42,915 bases of DNA, taken from positions 1 through 42,915 of the forward strand of contig CACGCL010000009.1 of assembly GCA_902571525.1 (NCBI GenBank), read 5' to 3'. Source of the stretch: an uncultured Pelagibacteraceae bacterium. Lineage in GTDB: Bacteria > Pseudomonadota > Alphaproteobacteria > Pelagibacterales > Pelagibacteraceae. Shown here one piece after another: positions 24,571 through 32,797 of this stretch (the stretch's first letter is position 1; the number at the start of each line of letters is the position of its first letter). Below the pieces are notes generated by a model. It was not told where the DNA came from. It saw nothing but the letters and a program-made list of their open reading frames with translations, and did no database searches. The position numbers and the translations under genes were made by a program.

Positions 24571-25911
24571 TTAATTCTTCTTACTTTTACTATAGTTCGT
24601 AATTCCTGTTCTTAGCTTATCGATTATTTCATCAATATGTTTTTTTTCACAAATAAACATTGGCGCAATAATAAGCGCGTCTCCTGTAGCTTTAAAGTTT
24701 ACTCCTGCATCATAACAATGTTTAAATGTTGCAAGTCCAGCTTTGCCAGGCTTTGTATCCATTTTAATGTCAATTCCACCCATCATTCCATAACCTCTAA
24801 TATTTTCAACTACATCAATATCTTTTAATGAAAATAAACCTTCTTGGAAATACGGAGCTAGTTCTTTTGCTCTATTAAAAATATCTTCTTTTTCAAATAT
24901 ATCTTGAACTGCTAGTGCAGCTGCTACTGAAATTGGAATTCCTGAATAAGTATAACCATGAAATAATTCTACAGCTCCTTTTGGAGATGCATCAAGAACT
25001 GCATCATAAATTTCTTCTTTACAAGCAACAACACCAAATGGCACAATTCCATTAGTTGTAGCTTTTGCCATCGTCATTATATCTGGAGTAACTCCAAACT
25101 CTTGAGCCCCAAAAGCAGAACCTGTTCTGCCCCATCCTGTTATAACTTCATCAAAAATTAAAAGAATATTATGTTTATCACAAAGTTCTCTAAGTCTTTG
25201 TAAATACCCAACTGGTGGAACTAAAGTTCCAGTCGACCCAGCAATTGGTTCTACAATACATGCTGCAATATTTTCGGATCCAAAATTTGTACAAATTCTC
25301 TCTAAATCATTTGCAATTTCAGCTCCTGTTTCCGGTTGACCAGATACAAATTTATGTTCTTCTAAATGAGTATGCCTCATGTGAACTACACCTGGCATCA
25401 AAACACTTGCATATGCTTTAACATTATTAATCATGCCACCAACAGATGTCGCTCCAATATTCATGCCATGGTATGCTCTTTCTCTTCCAACAAATCTAAA
25501 TCTTTGACCTTCACCTCTTGCTTTGTGATACGCTACACTTATTTTAATTGCAGTCTCTACAGCTGTAGATCCACAAATTGTATAAAAAATTCTATTTAAG
25601 TTTCCTGGAGTATGTTTTGAAATTCTAGTTGCTAATTCAAAAGATCCTCCAAAACCTTGTTGAAAGGGTTGTGCATAATCTAATGTTTTTAATTGATTTG
25701 TGATTGCATCAATAATTTCCATTCGTCCATGACCAAGTGGATTACAAAAAAGTCCAGAGCTTGCATCTATTTGAGTATTTCCTTCGTGGTTTTTTAAATA
25801 AACACCCTTTGCTTCAGTGATCAATCTTGGTCTCTCTTTAAAATCTTTATTAGATGTAAAAGGCATCCAATGTTCATTTAAAGAATTTGGTATTGCAGGT
25901 TTTTGACTCAT
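24571..25911 (-). CDS. class III omega-amino acid (taurine/beta-alanine):pyruvate aminotransferase
   Basis: 446 residues. LNEHWMPFTSNKDFKERPRL (11-30) is the omega-amino acid:pyruvate aminotransferase N-terminus; YHGMNIGATSVGG, IFDEVITGWGRTG with Asp254 and MAKATTNG with the PLP Lys283 complete the fold-type I site. Family substrates include beta-alanine and taurine. It diverges from a TauABC-like transporter and is followed by ald, so taurine (to sulfoacetaldehyde plus alanine) is the most consistent reading, i.e. Tpa. Beta-alanine or GABA use cannot be excluded from sequence. Confidence 0.88.
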   Translation of the reverse strand: MSQKPAIPNSLNEHWMPFTSNKDFKERPRLITEAKGVYLKNHEGNTQIDASSGLFCNPLGHGRMEIIDAITNQLKTLDYAQPFQQGFGGSFELATRISKHTPGNLNRIFYTICGSTAVETAIKISVAYHKARGEGQRFRFVGRERAYHGMNIGATSVGGMINNVKAYASVLMPGVVHMRHTHLEEHKFVSGQPETGAEIANDLERICTNFGSENIAACIVEPIAGSTGTLVPPVGYLQRLRELCDKHNILLIFDEVITGWGRTGSAFGAQEFGVTPDIMTMAKATTNGIVPFGVVACKEEIYDAVLDASPKGAVELFHGYTYSGIPISVAAALAVQDIFEKEDIFNRAKELAPYFQEGLFSLKDIDVVENIRGYGMMGGIDIKMDTKPGKAGLATFKHCYDAGVNFKATGDALIIAPMFICEKKHIDEIIDKLRTGITNYSKSKKN

Positions 25912-26086
25912 AATATTTTATAATCTTTAGACTAAATTACTAAATTCTACTATATAAATATAGTCACATAATACAACTTTCGATTGAAGCATATCTGAAT
26001 TGCCCAAAGTATACAATTAGTTCATTTACTTTGCCTGTTTTTTCAACTTAAATACTATTTATAAATTTAATTAAGGAGAGGAATAA
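25912..26086. promoter_or_regulatory. divergent control region between aminotransferase and tau-type operons
   Basis: The longest intergenic stretch in the window. It holds a tandem 8-base direct repeat ACTAAATT (25931-25938, 25939-25946), an 11-base palindrome TTTAG-A-CTAAA (25926-25936) and a 16-base perfect inverted repeat ACTATAT-AA-ATATAGT (25949-25964), all clustered on the aminotransferase side. On the other side, TTGCCT at 26031-26036 and TACTAT at 26053-26058 could be weak -35/-10 boxes for the transporter genes. No riboswitch fold was recognised. Confidence 0.45.
26073..26081 (+). promoter_or_regulatory. strong ribosome binding site of the tauA-like gene
   Basis: AAGGAGAGG lies five bases before the ATG at 26087. 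Most genes in this window lack so clear a site; the same AAGGAGAGG precedes the peroxiredoxin gene. It fixes the start and suggests high translation of the binding protein. Confidence 0.7.
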
Positions 26087-27028
26087 ATGAAAAAAATATT
26101 AAGTTTTCTTCTAGGAAGTATTTTAGCTCTTAACCTTACTATTTCAGTTGCTAATTCAGCTGCAAAAGAAGTTAGAGTTGCTTACTTTTTAGAATGGCCT
26201 AGTCCAAACCTTGAAGACATGCAAAAGAAAAACTTTGCAAAAGCTTTAGGTGTACCAGTTAAGTGGACTAATTTCACAAATGGTGGAGCAATGACTGATG
26301 CAATGTTAGCCGGAGATATAGACATTTCTTATTCACAAGGTTTAGTACCTTTCATTAACGCAGTTAAATCAAAAGCACCTATTAAGCTTGTTGATATAGC
26401 TATGGAGTATGGAATGGGTGGAACAACTTGTGTAACTTCTAACGCATCTGGAATTACAAAAGCTAATGCTACAGAACTTGAAGGTAAAAAGGTTGCTGTA
26501 CCACTAGGAACAATGGCTGAATACGTTTTTGATGAAAGTATGAAAGTTGTTGGAGCTGACAGAGGTAAAATGGATATTATTCAAATGGACCCTGAAGAAG
26601 GAGCTGCTGCTTTAGTAAGTGGTGATGTTGTAATGGCATGTTTATTTGGAGGTAATTCAATCAAAGCTGCAACTGCAGTTGGTACTAGATTACTTACAGT
26701 TCAAGAAGCAAGAGATGCTGGTATACTTGGTATAGATATAACTTCAGTAACTACAAAGTTTATGAAGGAAAACCCAGGCATGCTAAGAACTTTTATTGAA
26801 GTAACACATGAAGCAAATGATAGATATAGAAGTGGAAAAAGTGATATGAATTCTATGTCAAAAGCTTCAGAGATGAAAGTTGCTGATATGAAAGAAACTT
26901 TAAGTGGTTTCAAATTTTTAACGCCAGAAGAGACTAAGCAGTCTATGACTAAAGGAAATCTTGATGCATTCTTAAAAGGAATGGGAACACCAAGAGGAAA
27001 CGTAGACACTAGTTTCTTACCTTTATAA
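26087..27028 (+). CDS. taurine/sulfonate-type ABC transporter binding protein (TauA-like)
   Basis: 313 residues with a signal peptide (about 1-25, ending VANSAA). The mature protein reads like the TauA/SsuA/NMT1 group: RVAYFLEWPSPNLE at the start, GGAMTDAMLAGDIDISYSQG (ligand pocket with the DI.Y loop), LEGKKVAVPLGTMAEYVF and a C-terminal helix pair. It is the first gene of a plus-strand operon facing the aminotransferase gene. A terminator-like hairpin follows it, expected to raise binding protein above the downstream ABC parts. Taurine is the likely ligand; dihydroxypropanesulfonate or another sulfonate is possible given the later genes. Confidence 0.88.
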   Translation: MKKILSFLLGSILALNLTISVANSAAKEVRVAYFLEWPSPNLEDMQKKNFAKALGVPVKWTNFTNGGAMTDAMLAGDIDISYSQGLVPFINAVKSKAPIKLVDIAMEYGMGGTTCVTSNASGITKANATELEGKKVAVPLGTMAEYVFDESMKVVGADRGKMDIIQMDPEEGAAALVSGDVVMACLFGGNSIKAATAVGTRLLTVQEARDAGILGIDITSVTTKFMKENPGMLRTFIEVTHEANDRYRSGKSDMNSMSKASEMKVADMKETLSGFKFLTPEETKQSMTKGNLDAFLKGMGTPRGNVDTSFLPL

Positions 27029-27051
27029 ACAAAAGGTAAATTAAAATTTAA

Positions 27052-27087
27052 ATAGGCGCCAATTTATAATTGGTGCCTATTTTTTTT
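27052..27087 (+). terminator. hairpin plus T-run after the binding-protein gene (partial terminator)
   Basis: Arms 27052-27064 and 27068-27080 form a 13-base stem with one G-T pair and a 3-base loop, followed by seven T (27081-27087). This is the clearest intrinsic terminator form in the window. As the ATPase and permease genes follow within 30 bases in the same direction, it probably acts as a leaky attenuator rather than an operon end. Confidence 0.85.
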
Positions 27088-27114
27088 ATGAGAATTTTAA
27101 TATAAAGTCATCTT

Positions 27115-27912
27115 ATGAGTGATTTAATTTCACAAAATTTAAATATGATTTTTAAATCTCCTAAGGGAGAAACTGTTCATGCTTTAAAAGATTTAAATTT
27201 TACAATTAAAAAAGGTGAACTCTTAACTGTGTTAGGACCTTCTGGTTGTGGAAAAACAACACTACTTAATATTGCAGCTGGATTTATTAGACCAACTTCA
27301 GGAACAATTACTTTAGGTAACAATGAAATTAATGGACCTGGAGTTGACAGAGGAATGGTTTTTCAACAAGGTGCTTTATTTGAATGGTTAACAGTTTCTG
27401 AAAACGTAAACTTTGGTCTTAGAATGAAAAAGAGAGATCCAGGAGAAACTCAAAAAAAAGTTAACGAGTGGTTAGAAATAGTAGGATTAAAAGGATTTGG
27501 AAATACTCCAACTTATCAATTATCTGGTGGAATGCAGCAAAGAGTTGCGCTTGCAAGATGTCTGATCAATGATCCAGATTTAATTTTAATGGATGAGCCT
27601 TTGGGTGCATTAGATGCGTTAACAAGAGAAAAGATGCAATCACTTGTTTTAAAAATTTGGAAGGAAACTGGTAAAACAATTATATTGATCACACACTCTG
27701 TTGAGGAAGCATTATTACTTGGGGAAAGATTGTATGTCATGGCCCCAAGACCAGGCCGTATACATAAAGAGTATAAACTTCCATTTGCAGAAATGGGATT
27801 AAATCAAGACTTAAGAGAAATTAAAAAGAATTCAGAATTTTCATCAAAAAGAGAGGAAATTTTATCCATGATCTGGAATATGGAAGAGGAAATTATGGGA
27901 AAAGAAAATTAA
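27115..27912 (+). CDS. ABC transporter ATP-binding protein (TauB-like)
   Basis: 265 residues. Walker A GPSGCGKTT, the Q-loop VFQQGALFEWLTVSENV, ABC signature LSGGMQQRVALARCL, Walker B LILMDEPLGALD and the switch His in ILITHSVEEALLL are all intact. GPGVDRGMVFQ is a TauB/SsuB trait. The C-terminus continues about 50 residues after the core with a charged helix. It is coupled to the permease gene, which starts at the next base (27913) after its stop. Confidence 0.93.
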   Translation: MSDLISQNLNMIFKSPKGETVHALKDLNFTIKKGELLTVLGPSGCGKTTLLNIAAGFIRPTSGTITLGNNEINGPGVDRGMVFQQGALFEWLTVSENVNFGLRMKKRDPGETQKKVNEWLEIVGLKGFGNTPTYQLSGGMQQRVALARCLINDPDLILMDEPLGALDALTREKMQSLVLKIWKETGKTIILITHSVEEALLLGERLYVMAPRPGRIHKEYKLPFAEMGLNQDLREIKKNSEFSSKREEILSMIWNMEEEIMGKEN

Positions 27913-29838
27913 ATGTTAACCCAATCTATAACAATATTAATTCTTGTATCCATCGTTGGATGTATTCTTTATGGGAGAAGATTAATAAAAACTGAAAAAG
28001 TAGACGCTGTTTTTGGAAATCCAGAGAGAGCTAAAGGAGGTACTCATTGGATAATTGTTGGTAGTAGTGCAATATTATTAGTTTGGCTTTATTATTCTTG
28101 GGATATCGCAAAAGGATTTTATCCAAAATCAGCTAATGAATTATGTCAGGTTGCTAAAATAAATGAGTCTTTATTAGGATTAAAATATCAGTTTCCAATA
28201 GAGGAAAGAGAATTCAAGAGTACTTCTATAATAAAAATAGAAAACAAGAATCTAGTTAAGATAACTAACGAAATCCAAAATTCACAAGGCATAAACGCTC
28301 AACAAAAATCAACATTAATAGGATTTGTTAATAAAACCTCTCAATTAATTCCACTGCTTACAAACGAAAATTTAATGGAAATGGATACCAAGATTAAAAT
28401 TAAAGAAATGACGGACGAGTTAAGACTTTTAAGTTCGAACTTCCAAAAAAAAGATTATCCATTTGAAACAACTGCAGCAAAAAATGAGAGACAAATTGCT
28501 ATTTCAGAACAAGGCGATTGGGGTATTACAAAAGTACAATCTGGTACAGGCTCTATTGAAAATACAATAGAAGTACCCTTGGTACCTGCTACCAATAAGG
28601 GATTAAAATTCCATTCAGCAGCTGAAGAACTTACTATTATAAATGATAAATTTTTTAAATTGAGAAATCATAATCCACAATTTAAAAATTCAATTAAGCA
28701 ATTAAAAGAGGATATAAAAACTTATAGAAAAAATTTAAGCGACGCAGATGAAGTTGCTTCAGATTATGCAAAAGATATAGTTAAAATTGCAAGAAGAATA
28801 GAATATGCAAGCATTTACCCACCAAATGCTCTTAATGAAATGCAAAATGCTATTGTTGAGTTTGATAATCTTCAAAAAGCAGAACAAGGTGGTTTAAGAT
28901 TAGTTGATATATTTTTGTTTCCGGCTGGAACAATTGTTTCAAGTGGAACAAGCTGTTCTGAACAAGGATCTGGTAGATGGTTACCAAAACCTTCTGATAC
29001 GTTGAATAAATTTATCTTAATGTCAAAACCAAGTGTTGGTTACAAAAATATCCCATTACTTTGGATAGACATGATGGATGTCAGTAAAATAATTGGATTT
29101 ATTTTACCTGATTGGATCGCAGATATTCTTCCAGGAGATTATCCAGTTCATTCATCGGATGGTGTTGTGAAACAAAATTTCAAAGGACAAGTTTTAAAAG
29201 TTGTTACAGGAGACTTTAAATTATTTAAAATTCCTGTTCCGTACGGGCATATATGGGACTCGTTTTTAAGAGTATTTTTAGGTTTAGTATTTGGAATTTT
29301 AATTGGTGTTCCGTTAGGTTTGTTTATGGGATTAAACAGATTTGCAAAAGGTTTCTTTGATCCGTTAATTGAACTTTATAGACCTGTACCACCTTTAGCT
29401 TGGGCTCCACTTATTATTTCAGTTCTTGGAATAGATAATACTGGAAAAGTATTTTTATTATTTATGGTTTCTCTATCTATTATGATTATTTCTGCAAGAG
29501 CTGGTGCATCTGGAACTCAATTATCAAAAATTCATGCTGCTCATTCTCTTGGAGCATCAAAGAAACAAATATTAAGATATGTAATATTTCCAAACTCTTT
29601 ACCTGAAATTTTAACAGGAATAAGAGTGGCTGTTGGAATGTGTTGGGGAACTTTAGTTGCAGCAGAGTTTTTGGCGGGAACCACAGGTATTGGATTTGTA
29701 GAAAACGTTGCAAAAAAATATTTTCAATATGAAGTTATTTGGATAACCATATTTATTATGGGTATGCTGGGACTATTATTCGACGTTACATTGAGGAAAA
29801 TAATAGATAAAACAATACCATGGCGTGGAAAAGGATAA
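27913..29838 (+). CDS. ABC transporter permease (TauC-like) with a large N-terminal extra domain
   Basis: 641 residues, over twice the usual 250-270. Two hydrophobic helices lie at about 4-22 and 45-65; a largely hydrophilic, helix-rich region of about 370 residues follows (KLRNHNPQFKNSIKQLKED and nearby read as coiled-coil-like); then the permease core starts near residue 450 (FLRVFLGLVFGILIGVPLG) with EAA loop AAHSLGASKKQILRYVIFPNSLPEILTGIR. The core is a clear TauC/SsuC-type BPD permease. The extra domain probably faces the periplasm between helix 2 and the core, and may dock the binding protein or be specific to this lineage. No frameshift is evident. It overlaps the next gene by 19 bases. 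Confidence 0.88.
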   Translation: MLTQSITILILVSIVGCILYGRRLIKTEKVDAVFGNPERAKGGTHWIIVGSSAILLVWLYYSWDIAKGFYPKSANELCQVAKINESLLGLKYQFPIEEREFKSTSIIKIENKNLVKITNEIQNSQGINAQQKSTLIGFVNKTSQLIPLLTNENLMEMDTKIKIKEMTDELRLLSSNFQKKDYPFETTAAKNERQIAISEQGDWGITKVQSGTGSIENTIEVPLVPATNKGLKFHSAAEELTIINDKFFKLRNHNPQFKNSIKQLKEDIKTYRKNLSDADEVASDYAKDIVKIARRIEYASIYPPNALNEMQNAIVEFDNLQKAEQGGLRLVDIFLFPAGTIVSSGTSCSEQGSGRWLPKPSDTLNKFILMSKPSVGYKNIPLLWIDMMDVSKIIGFILPDWIADILPGDYPVHSSDGVVKQNFKGQVLKVVTGDFKLFKIPVPYGHIWDSFLRVFLGLVFGILIGVPLGLFMGLNRFAKGFFDPLIELYRPVPPLAWAPLIISVLGIDNTGKVFLLFMVSLSIMIISARAGASGTQLSKIHAAHSLGASKKQILRYVIFPNSLPEILTGIRVAVGMCWGTLVAAEFLAGTTGIGFVENVAKKYFQYEVIWITIFIMGMLGLLFDVTLRKIIDKTIPWRGKG

Positions 29839-30881
29839 TATTTTTTTTATTTTTATTCTCAGTTTCATCTGAAGCTGCAGAATTAAATTTTAAAAAGATC
29901 GCTGATTTTAGAAATCCTTGGGGATCTACATTTGTATCAAATAATGAAATACTTTTAACTGAAGTATCTGGTAATTTAAAATTAATTAATATCGAAAGTG
30001 GTTCTATTACTGAGGTTAAACATAACTTAAAAGTTTTAGAAGATGGTCAAGGTGGTCTGTTAGATATCTTATATAAAGACGGAGTAGTTTGGGTAAGTTA
30101 TTCTGAAGATCATGGAAAATCAAAAACAACAACTTCTGTTGCAAAAGGTAACTTTAATAAAGATCAAATTGATTTTAAAAATATATTTGTTGCCTATCCT
30201 CCAATAAATTCTGGGTATCACTTTGGGTCAAGGTTGGCTATTAAAAACAATTATCTTTTCGCATCTGTTGGTGAGCGAGGCGAAGGAATGATAGCACAGG
30301 ATCCAACAAAACATCCTGGCAGTATAATTAGAATTAATACTGATGGAAGTATTCCAAAAGACAATCCAAAATTTATTGACAAAAAAGATTGGTTACCTGA
30401 AATTTTTCAAATAGGTGTTCGAAACCCACAAGGTTTAACATTATCCCCTTTTGACCAAAAAATTTATGCAAGTAATCATGGTGCTAGAGGAGGCGATTGG
30501 TTTGGTGAAATTAAAAAAGGAGAAAACTATGGATGGAAAATTCTTGGTTGGGGTGGAACTAATTACAGTGGTACTAAAATAGGACCAAAGTGGTTACCTG
30601 GTTATACAAAAGCAATCAAATATTGGGTGCCTTCAATTGCAACTAGTGCAATAACAATTTATAAAGGTGAAGAATTTAAAGAGTGGAATGGTCATGCTTT
30701 GATTACATCTCTTAAGGATATGTCGCTTAGAAAACTTGATTTTTCCAATTTAGAAAATGTTAAAGAAGAAGTTATATTTAAAAGAGAAATCGGCAGAATT
30801 AGAGACATACAAGTTCATCCAATTAATGGTAAAATTTATTTTTTAAGTCAGGATGCTTTATGGCTAATGCAAAAAAATTAA
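29820..30881 (+). CDS. soluble PQQ-type aldose sugar dehydrogenase (GSDH family)
   Basis: 353 residues with a signal peptide (about 1-20, ending SEAA), thus periplasmic. Beta-propeller family signatures: DGQGGLLDILY, HFGSRLAI with the catalytic His, IRINTDGSIPKDNP, IGVRNPQGLTLSPFDQKIYASNHGARGGDW and PSIATSAITIYKGEEF. Members oxidise sugars or sugar-like alcohols using PQQ and pass electrons to the respiratory chain. It is embedded in a sulfonate-type operon, overlapping both neighbours, so its substrate may be a sulfonated polyol or sugar; this is inference. No PQQ biosynthesis genes are visible. Confidence 0.85.
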   Translation: MAWKRIIFFLFLFSVSSEAAELNFKKIADFRNPWGSTFVSNNEILLTEVSGNLKLINIESGSITEVKHNLKVLEDGQGGLLDILYKDGVVWVSYSEDHGKSKTTTSVAKGNFNKDQIDFKNIFVAYPPINSGYHFGSRLAIKNNYLFASVGERGEGMIAQDPTKHPGSIIRINTDGSIPKDNPKFIDKKDWLPEIFQIGVRNPQGLTLSPFDQKIYASNHGARGGDWFGEIKKGENYGWKILGWGGTNYSGTKIGPKWLPGYTKAIKYWVPSIATSAITIYKGEEFKEWNGHALITSLKDMSLRKLDFSNLENVKEEVIFKREIGRIRDIQVHPINGKIYFLSQDALWLMQKN

Positions 30882-31873
30882 CAAATATTATTGTTAAAGT
30901 ACTAAAGAACAGAGGTTTGAGTCCAACGCACGCCATGATTAGTGCTAAAGCTTTAATCAATGCAGAATTAGTTGGTGCACATTCTCATGGGTTATCAAGA
31001 CTTAAAATGTATTGCGATAGAATTGATAAGAAAGTTATTAATCCTAAACCAAAAATTAAAATAAAAAAAGTATCTAGTTCAATCTCATATGTAGATGCTA
31101 ATAATTCTATTGGATTTGTTGCAGCTGATATCGCTATTAAATCATTAATTAAAAATACAAAAAAAACCGGAATTGGAATGGTTGGTGTAAAAAATTCTGG
31201 CCACTACGGTTTATCTAGCTATTTTGTAGAACAAGCTGTTAAAAAAAATTTAATGGTATGGTGTTTTACTAATGCACCACCAGCCATTGCACCATATGGA
31301 TCAAAGAAAACTTTATTTGGAACAAATCCGATTTGTTTTGGAACACCCTCAGGTAATAAGGTTCCATTTATTTTAGATACATCAGTATCAATGATTAATA
31401 GAGGTAAAATAAGAGTAGCGGCTAAATTAGGTCACAAAATTCCATTAGGTGTAGCTTTAGATAAAAATGGAAAGCCAACTACAGATCCAATTAAAGCGCT
31501 TAAAGGTGTGCAATTACCTATTGCAGGATTTAGGGGTTCAGGTTTAGCTTGGATGGTAGATATACTAAGTGGAGTTATGACCGGTGCAAATCATGGAGGC
31601 AAAGTAAGAGACCCATTTGATGATTTTAAAGGACCTCAAAATGTTGGACATTTATTTATGGCTGTAAAACCAAATATTTTTATTGGGAGTAATTATATTA
31701 AAAGAATTAAAGAGAACATTAGAATTATAAAGAAATTACCAAAAATTAAAGGTGTTAAAGAAATAAATTTTCCTGGTGAAGGTACAAAAAAAAGATATAA
31801 AAAAAATATGAATAAGAACATTCCAATACCAAAAAGTATTATGGAAGATTTAGAAAAACTAAATGCTATCTAA
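30860..31873 (+). CDS. Ldh2/MDH2-family NAD(P)-dependent dehydrogenase, possible (R)-sulfolactate dehydrogenase (ComC-like)
   Basis: 337 residues of the malate/L-lactate/ureidoglycolate/sulfolactate dehydrogenase family, distinct from the Rossmann lactate dehydrogenases. AHSHGLSRL (about 38-46) holds the catalytic His, GVKNSGHYGLSSY the nucleotide-linked loop and FGTNPICFGTPSG the family signature; IAGFRGSGLAWMVDILSGVMTGA follows. Its start overlaps the PQQ enzyme gene by 22 bases and its end overlaps the phosphotransacetylase gene by 11. In this setting ComC (sulfolactate to sulfopyruvate) is the best guess; malate or lactate are the alternatives. Confidence 0.8.
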   Translation: MANAKKLTNIIVKVLKNRGLSPTHAMISAKALINAELVGAHSHGLSRLKMYCDRIDKKVINPKPKIKIKKVSSSISYVDANNSIGFVAADIAIKSLIKNTKKTGIGMVGVKNSGHYGLSSYFVEQAVKKNLMVWCFTNAPPAIAPYGSKKTLFGTNPICFGTPSGNKVPFILDTSVSMINRGKIRVAAKLGHKIPLGVALDKNGKPTTDPIKALKGVQLPIAGFRGSGLAWMVDILSGVMTGANHGGKVRDPFDDFKGPQNVGHLFMAVKPNIFIGSNYIKRIKENIRIIKKLPKIKGVKEINFPGEGTKKRYKKNMNKNIPIPKSIMEDLEKLNAI

Positions 31874-32774
31874 TAAACAAATAATTTGTCCTGTTAATTT
31901 ACTGAATGCTTCTTTAAAAAATAAAGGGGCAAGCGCGGCAATAGTAAATGCTGGAAAACCACTTCCAATGCAATCAGTTATGGATGCTGTTAAAGAAAAT
32001 TTGATTAAGCCTACTTTTATTGGGGATAAACCAGAGATAGAGAAATGTGCAAATGAAATAAATTTTGATATTTCAAAATTTGAGATAATTCATGAACCAA
32101 TAGAAAATAACACAGCAGCAGTTGCAGCAAAACTTGCAATGCAGGGCAAAGTTAAGATTATAGTTAAAGGTCACATTCATACAGATATCTTGATGAAAGA
32201 AGTTTTGAAAAGAGAATACAAACTCCTTGGTAAAACTAGATTAAGTCATGTTTGGCATATGACATTAGAAAAGGATGATAAGTCATTAATTATAACCGAT
32301 GGTGCTTTAAATGTTTTACCAAATGTTAAAACAAAAATGCACATATTAAAAAACGTTATAGATTTTTCAAAAAGAATTGGAAACAACAGGCCAAAAGTTG
32401 CTGTATTATCTGCAACAGAGGAAGTTCTAGATAGTATTCAAAGTTCAATGGAAGCAAAAGAAATTACCGAGCTTGCAAAAAAAGAAAATTTAGATGCAGA
32501 TGTATTTGGCCCATTAGCATTTGATAACTGTATTTCCAAAAAATCTGCAGAAATTAAAGGAATTAAAAATATAGTTGCAGGAGATGCTGATGTACTTTTG
32601 GTACCTAGTGTTGAGACAGGAAATGCTTTAGTAAAAATAATGATATATTTTATGGGAGCATGTGCTGCAGGTGTTGTTGTAGGGGGAAAAGTGCCAGTTG
32701 TTATTACAAGTAGGTCTGATGAGGCAACGGCAAGATTAGCTTCTATAGCTGCTGCAGTTGTTGCATTAGATTAA
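31863..32774 (+). CDS. phosphate acetyl/butyryltransferase family protein (phosphotransacetylase)
   Basis: 303 residues, the short PTA/PTB form. VKGHIHTDILMKEVLKREYKLL (about 99-120), RLSHVWHM, ITDGALNVLPNV and DVFGPLAFDNCIS with the C-terminal GDADVLLVPSVETGNALVKIM and VVITSRSDEATARLASIA match the family. It would turn acetyl phosphate into acetyl-CoA. Taurine and C3-sulfonate pathways make acetyl phosphate through Xsc, so a phosphotransacetylase is expected here; Xsc itself is not in the window. Alternative: an acyl phosphate of other chain length. Confidence 0.88.
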   Translation: MLSNKQIICPVNLLNASLKNKGASAAIVNAGKPLPMQSVMDAVKENLIKPTFIGDKPEIEKCANEINFDISKFEIIHEPIENNTAAVAAKLAMQGKVKIIVKGHIHTDILMKEVLKREYKLLGKTRLSHVWHMTLEKDDKSLIITDGALNVLPNVKTKMHILKNVIDFSKRIGNNRPKVAVLSATEEVLDSIQSSMEAKEITELAKKENLDADVFGPLAFDNCISKKSAEIKGIKNIVAGDADVLLVPSVETGNALVKIMIYFMGACAAGVVVGGKVPVVITSRSDEATARLASIAAAVVALD

Positions 32775-32797
32775 TAAAACAATATAAAATTAAAAAA

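Noticed and set aside
24571..25911. GABA or ornithine aminotransferase.
   Set aside because: The N-terminal HWMPFTSN and overall pattern match omega-amino acid:pyruvate enzymes, and ald and the transporter genes fit taurine.
25912..26086. Riboswitch before the tauA-like gene.
   Set aside because: No known aptamer fold could be recognised; the repeats lie on the other side of the gap.
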